Below, in pieces: positions 60,461 to 64,000 of a stretch of 64,000 nt of DNA. The DNA is from Marine Group II euryarchaeote MED-G37 (GTDB lineage Archaea > Thermoplasmatota > Poseidoniia > Poseidoniales > Thalassarchaeaceae). Numbering within the stretch: position 1 is the stretch's first letter; each line of letters opens with the position of its first letter. Where the stretch lies: NCBI GenBank assembly GCA_002457555.1, contig NTJQ01000002.1:1-64000 (forward strand). The letters run 5' to 3'. A model generated the notes under the pieces. That model ran no database searches. It was not told the origin of the DNA and saw nothing but the letters and a program-made list of their open reading frames with translations. The position numbers were made by a program, and so were the translations under genes.

Positions 60461-60883
60461 ATGGGTATGACGCTAGCAGAGTTAACTCAGGCTATCCGTC
60501 GTAAAGTAGACTCAGAGATGGAGGTAATTGTTGCCGAATCGATTGCTGAGCACGCATTAGGTTTCTTCGGATTCTCAAATCGTATTATCGACAATGCCCT
60601 AGAACCCACCGACCGTAACCTCTTCTACCAACTGCAAGACTATGAATTGCTAACAACGGAATCTGAGGAAACCACGCTTTGGGACGGTAGGGAGTGGAGA
60701 ATTCACTATTGGAAATTCAAAGCAGATGCTAGGGAATTTGCAAGAAGAGCAATGACAGATGCTGAAAATAAGGAAGACGAAGACCCCTATGCAGGGATTT
60801 ACGAGGATGTACCAACCTCTCTTTGGAAAGAGAGGATGACCGACGAAGACGAAGAAGATGACTGGGAAGAGCCCCTGTTCTAA
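60461..60883 (+). CDS. DUF6015-like acidic protein
   Basis: This 140-residue protein starts MGMTLAELTQAIRRKVDSEM, with helices around residues 5-70 (EVIVAESIAEHALGFFGFSNRIIDNAL). It continues as a helix-turn-helix-like region (PTDRNLFYQLQDYELLTTESEETTLWDGREWRIHYW), then a charged helix and a very acidic tail (MTDEDEEDDWEEPLF). It resembles archaeal DUF6015 proteins as I recall them. The central part, with the WRIHYW strand, is reminiscent of small winged-helix regulators. GAGGGG about nine bases before the ATG is a ribosome site. Confidence 0.68.
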   Translation: MGMTLAELTQAIRRKVDSEMEVIVAESIAEHALGFFGFSNRIIDNALEPTDRNLFYQLQDYELLTTESEETTLWDGREWRIHYWKFKADAREFARRAMTDAENKEDEDPYAGIYEDVPTSLWKERMTDEDEEDDWEEPLF

Positions 60884-60936
60884 TTCCATTAGCCCAATCG
60901 TGACGGGCAAATGTACAAACAATATTACTGAAGGGT

Positions 60937-63900
60937 ATGAGCGTGCACAACCGATTCCAGAGTGCCTTGTTGCTGACGCTATTGCTCCTTGCACCGTTGG
61001 CTGGCATGGCGGTAGCCGACGAAGCCGCGCCCGCTCAATCCTGTGAAATCCTAGTAGATTGGGACTATGATTGGGCACTGGATGAAAACGGAACATGGCA
61101 AGAAATAGTGATTCACCGTTACAAAACCACCTTTCAGCCTGCTTTCCAAAATGGAACTTCACCAAGTGGTGTAACCATTGATGTTCAACATATCAGAGAG
61201 GGGCAAATAATCGCTACTGAGGCTGATTCAAGCTACGTTGTAGCGGGTGGAGAAATCGATGTTGTGTTACCCGATGAGCCGGAATTCCTAGATGAGGTAC
61301 TTATCGAAGTCAGTTCTACCGAAACTACCTGTTCCCGATCAATGGATATGACAATTTGGAATCAACCCTCCGCTGACCACGAAATCACTCGTGAAACCAC
61401 TTGGGAGTTACAGAATGACGCAGATGGAGGTTCAAGCCTATATTTTGAAGGGCGGGGTTGGCAAAAGCGAACTGGTGAAAGTTTGAGTTCTAGTGAATTA
61501 GGAAACGGCTCCTTAGTTCTCGATTTAGACACGGGAACCGACCAGATGTACCTGACGCTTGATTTGCATAATGTTTGGATGAACGAAACATATGATGGAA
61601 CTGAGATTTCACGTCAAATATTTGAGATGCGTGGCTCAGGTAGCCTAGAATTCGTAAGTGATTCAGAGGACTCACTAATCGATGTAGAAGCCAATGTATA
61701 CCAAGCCTACATACTCAGAGATTGGGAAGATGGAATATTGACCGAGCGACTAACTCTGGAAGCGACTGGGTCCATTTCTTACAACGGAGGTACAAACAAT
61801 AGCACTGAAGGTGGCTATGGAGAATTGTCGGTATTCTATATCGAAACCTGGGATGAAGATGGTATTCGTCGTTTATCAGATACTCAAATTGAGGCAAATC
61901 TAAGCATTCGTCTCCAAACTCAGGATGAAGCATTCTCTATCGAATTGGATGAATTCCGAACTAGAGAAAAGTGGCTCGACGGAGTTCGTGAGGAACAATT
62001 ACTGAAAATCAAAGGTTCTGGAGATTTTGGTTTCCTTATTGATGATAGTCAATTCCAAGTTCAGGTTAATGGCACAGTTCCAGACATTCATTATGAGGTA
62101 GTTGGTGGCGAGGTTATTCAAGATAGGATAATTGTCGATGGCCAATATTCAGGTGATGCTAGTGGTTCATTCGGTTATGTTCGCCAGATAGACAAATCCC
62201 TAATTCAAGCGAATGCTATTGGAGATGAATTCGAAGTTGATGTGATTGAAAATGAAGTATGGTTCAATATTTCTGGCACTCCAATCGGCCCGATAGGACA
62301 AGAAATCGAGGCGGAACACAATCTGACCTACGAATACACAGTTCCACAGACAGATTGGGCAAATCGAACGATCCGCTACCTATATGTCGAGGATAATGGT
62401 ACTACAAGTAATGAATACCCGGAAAACTCACCGATAATTTTGGAGCCGCAGAGACCTCAGTATGATGGTGATATGAATATCACGGGTTTCAGAGAAACTG
62501 GTATTGTACCTGACAAGTATGTAATCGGCGATAATTTCCCAACCTCTCGTGACGGAAATGGACAGACGATAGAAATTATAGGCATTAGAATGGGTATGGC
62601 CGATGGCCATGAAGTCGAGTTGGCTGAGTGGCAAGACACCGAATCTCTAGACAATTTCACTGCATATGGAACGGTAATCAATGAGGGATTACTGGCTGGT
62701 ATGCTTCACGAAGTATATCGAATAATCGATATTGGTTTACCAATAGGTGACAATAATGGTAGCGAGTCAGAAGTCGTTAGAGTCGTCGAACATCAGACGC
62801 TCGAGAGGGTACTGTATCCCTCGGTAATAACTGCCGCAGAAAATACACCTCCTGCCTTACAAAGTCTAAGATTTAGAGAAGGCGTCCTCTTCACCGAAGG
62901 TGGTATGGCTCACCTTGAGGCTGTGATTGAGGACTTCGACACCGACGTGGTTGGCGTTATGGTAGACCTAAGTGAATTTGGCCTAGGCCTAATCACTCTT
63001 TCAGACTCAGGTCTAAACGGCGATGAGGTAATTCAAGATTCGGTTTGGACTGCGAGGATAAATCACGACGGTTTGGAGTTTGGAAATTTATCCGTTCCAA
63101 TAAAGATGGATGATATCTGGACGGACGTCCAAACAACTGCCTATGTTGAGATTTCAAATGCTGCTCCTCGAATCACCTCGCGTGTGTATTCACCTGATTT
63201 TGCATATCGAGGGGAATTAATTTCTGCAAGCCTCAAGGTGGAAGATGGACATGGGGTGGAATCAGTAGTAATCGATTTACTAAGTGCCGGAGGAGATTTG
63301 ACTCCACTAACTTTAGACTCTAACACTGATCGATGGGTAGGCCAGTTTATCCTACCGGAATCGCTGACACCAGGATTGCGTACGATTCCAATTCAGGTAG
63401 AAGATAACCAAGGTGCCAGTGCCCTCATCGATGGCGGCGCGGTAGTTCAGGTGCTAAACGAAGCACCAGAAATCATCAACGTCTCGTTCTATGATGAAGG
63501 AGAATGGGCCCCGAGAATTGAGATTCCAAAATCGGGTGAGAAAACATACACGATTGAAGTATCAATTACAGATCCAGATGGAGTATCCTCCGCCCAAGCG
63601 AAAATTGGTCGTCTAGCACCAATTGGAAAATCTGAAACATGGCTATTGTTGGGGGATGATGGCCAGAATGGCGACAGAGTCGCAGGAGATGGCATATTTT
63701 CGATGCAAATCGGCGTCCGCTCTAGTTTATCTGAAGGCGAGATGAATTTCCTAGTTCGAGCATCCGATATCTTCCAATCAATTACACCAGTAGAGTCTCA
63801 GACATATACCATTGAATTGGTCGATGAGAAATCTTCCGCAGTAGGAGGTGCAAATTGGATTTCAGAAAATTCCACCACCCTCGTTCTTATTGGATTACTA

Positions 63901-63963
63901 ATGCTACTCGCCTTAGGTGCTACCGCAATCATTGTGACAATGCGAAATGCCGATTTTGAGTAG
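60937..63963 (+). CDS. Large exported surface protein with C-terminal anchor
   Basis: This 1008-residue protein has a signal peptide (about 1-27: LLLTLLLLAPLAGMAVADEA) and a large ectodomain. Residues 135-620 are beta-rich with repeated patterns of long strands and acidic turns. Residues 650-960 contain at least three Ig/cadherin-like repeats with the theme xxLxSDSGLNGDEVxxDSVWTA and LLGDDGQNGDRVAGDGIFS. The C-terminal helix LVLIGLLMLLALGATAIIV and short acidic end anchor it. The two D-G-x-N-G-D-x-V-x-x-D segments (about 688-700 and 903-915) look like paired calcium sites. No enzyme motif was found. Probably a cell-surface or S-layer-associated protein. Confidence 0.8.
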   Translation: MSVHNRFQSALLLTLLLLAPLAGMAVADEAAPAQSCEILVDWDYDWALDENGTWQEIVIHRYKTTFQPAFQNGTSPSGVTIDVQHIREGQIIATEADSSYVVAGGEIDVVLPDEPEFLDEVLIEVSSTETTCSRSMDMTIWNQPSADHEITRETTWELQNDADGGSSLYFEGRGWQKRTGESLSSSELGNGSLVLDLDTGTDQMYLTLDLHNVWMNETYDGTEISRQIFEMRGSGSLEFVSDSEDSLIDVEANVYQAYILRDWEDGILTERLTLEATGSISYNGGTNNSTEGGYGELSVFYIETWDEDGIRRLSDTQIEANLSIRLQTQDEAFSIELDEFRTREKWLDGVREEQLLKIKGSGDFGFLIDDSQFQVQVNGTVPDIHYEVVGGEVIQDRIIVDGQYSGDASGSFGYVRQIDKSLIQANAIGDEFEVDVIENEVWFNISGTPIGPIGQEIEAEHNLTYEYTVPQTDWANRTIRYLYVEDNGTTSNEYPENSPIILEPQRPQYDGDMNITGFRETGIVPDKYVIGDNFPTSRDGNGQTIEIIGIRMGMADGHEVELAEWQDTESLDNFTAYGTVINEGLLAGMLHEVYRIIDIGLPIGDNNGSESEVVRVVEHQTLERVLYPSVITAAENTPPALQSLRFREGVLFTEGGMAHLEAVIEDFDTDVVGVMVDLSEFGLGLITLSDSGLNGDEVIQDSVWTARINHDGLEFGNLSVPIKMDDIWTDVQTTAYVEISNAAPRITSRVYSPDFAYRGELISASLKVEDGHGVESVVIDLLSAGGDLTPLTLDSNTDRWVGQFILPESLTPGLRTIPIQVEDNQGASALIDGGAVVQVLNEAPEIINVSFYDEGEWAPRIEIPKSGEKTYTIEVSITDPDGVSSAQAKIGRLAPIGKSETWLLLGDDGQNGDRVAGDGIFSMQIGVRSSLSEGEMNFLVRASDIFQSITPVESQTYTIELVDEKSSAVGGANWISENSTTLVLIGLLMLLALGATAIIVTMRNADFE

Positions 63964-64000
63964 GAAACACGACGGGCGAACCTCCTTATCTCACCATGCA

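Noticed and set aside
1-64000. CRISPR arrays or regularly spaced repeats.
   Set aside because: No series of equal-length repeats with unique spacers was seen; the only dispersed repeats are the few copies at 45.9-48.6 kb.

Overview
The window looks like chromosome from a marine Thermoplasmatota archaeon of the Marine Group II (Ca. Poseidoniales) kind. The archaeal core is clear: a CDC48/VAT AAA ATPase followed by a PRC-barrel protein, a group II chaperonin, an MC1 chromosomal protein, an archaeal-type signal peptidase I, Hjc, an Lhr-type helicase, a NcsA/CTU1-type tRNA thiolase and PyrB-PyrI. It is mixed with genes of bacterial type (DnaK, ThrRS with a bacterial editing domain, a succinate dehydrogenase whose anchor resembles actinobacterial ones). 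Genes are dense, often overlap by 1-4 bases, and many have GGAGG-type ribosome sites. Others have a TATA box only 21-27 bases before the start codon, implying very short leaders. I found no rRNA, convincing tRNA, CRISPR array or recognisable transposase.

Layout. 0-5 kb: biotin carboxylase and biotin carrier of an acyl-CoA carboxylase, a DUF4126 membrane protein, SerRS and a presenilin-like protease. 5-11 kb: folylpolyglutamate synthase, a small anchored protein, dCMP deaminase, a UPF0200-type kinase and an Lhr-like helicase. 11-15 kb: a lipoprotein with calcium-type repeats and a PI-PLC-like domain, a membrane protein, signal peptidase I and a site-2-type protease. 15-19 kb: Hjc, a divergent RNase H/RuvC-fold protein, a macro-domain protein, a stand-alone RAM domain and MC1. 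19-25 kb: succinate dehydrogenase, a 35-residue zinc-ribbon microprotein, a membrane protein and an aldehyde dehydrogenase.

25-32 kb: CDC48/VAT, PRC-barrel, then DUF4350-like, DUF58 and membrane proteins. 32-37 kb: tRNA thiolase, CoA-transferase, pyrB-pyrI-osmC and a GHMP sugar kinase. 37-45 kb: two large envelope proteins, ThrRS, carbamate kinase and a COG3199-type kinase. 45-49.4 kb: an accessory stretch of small membrane proteins. Part of it is G+C-rich and bounded by 19-base inverted repeats matching at 18 positions (45961-45979 and 48596-48614). 49-57 kb: CTP synthase, threonine dehydrogenase-like SDR, and a chaperone locus in which the chaperonin is divergent from an HSP20-like gene and dnaK. 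56-64 kb: leucyl aminopeptidase, secreted M14 carboxypeptidase, agmatinase-family enzyme, a DUF6015-like protein and a 1008-residue surface protein.

The predicted lifestyle is aerobic and heterotrophic: acyl-CoA and aldehyde oxidation feeding succinate dehydrogenase, peptide degradation, and many exported calcium-motif or single-anchor surface proteins. The parts most worth a second look are the Hjc/RuvC-fold pair, the inverted-repeat-bounded segment at 46-48.6 kb, the zinc-ribbon microprotein, the PI-PLC-like lipoprotein, and the M14 gene whose start codon sits in a perfect 20-base palindrome.
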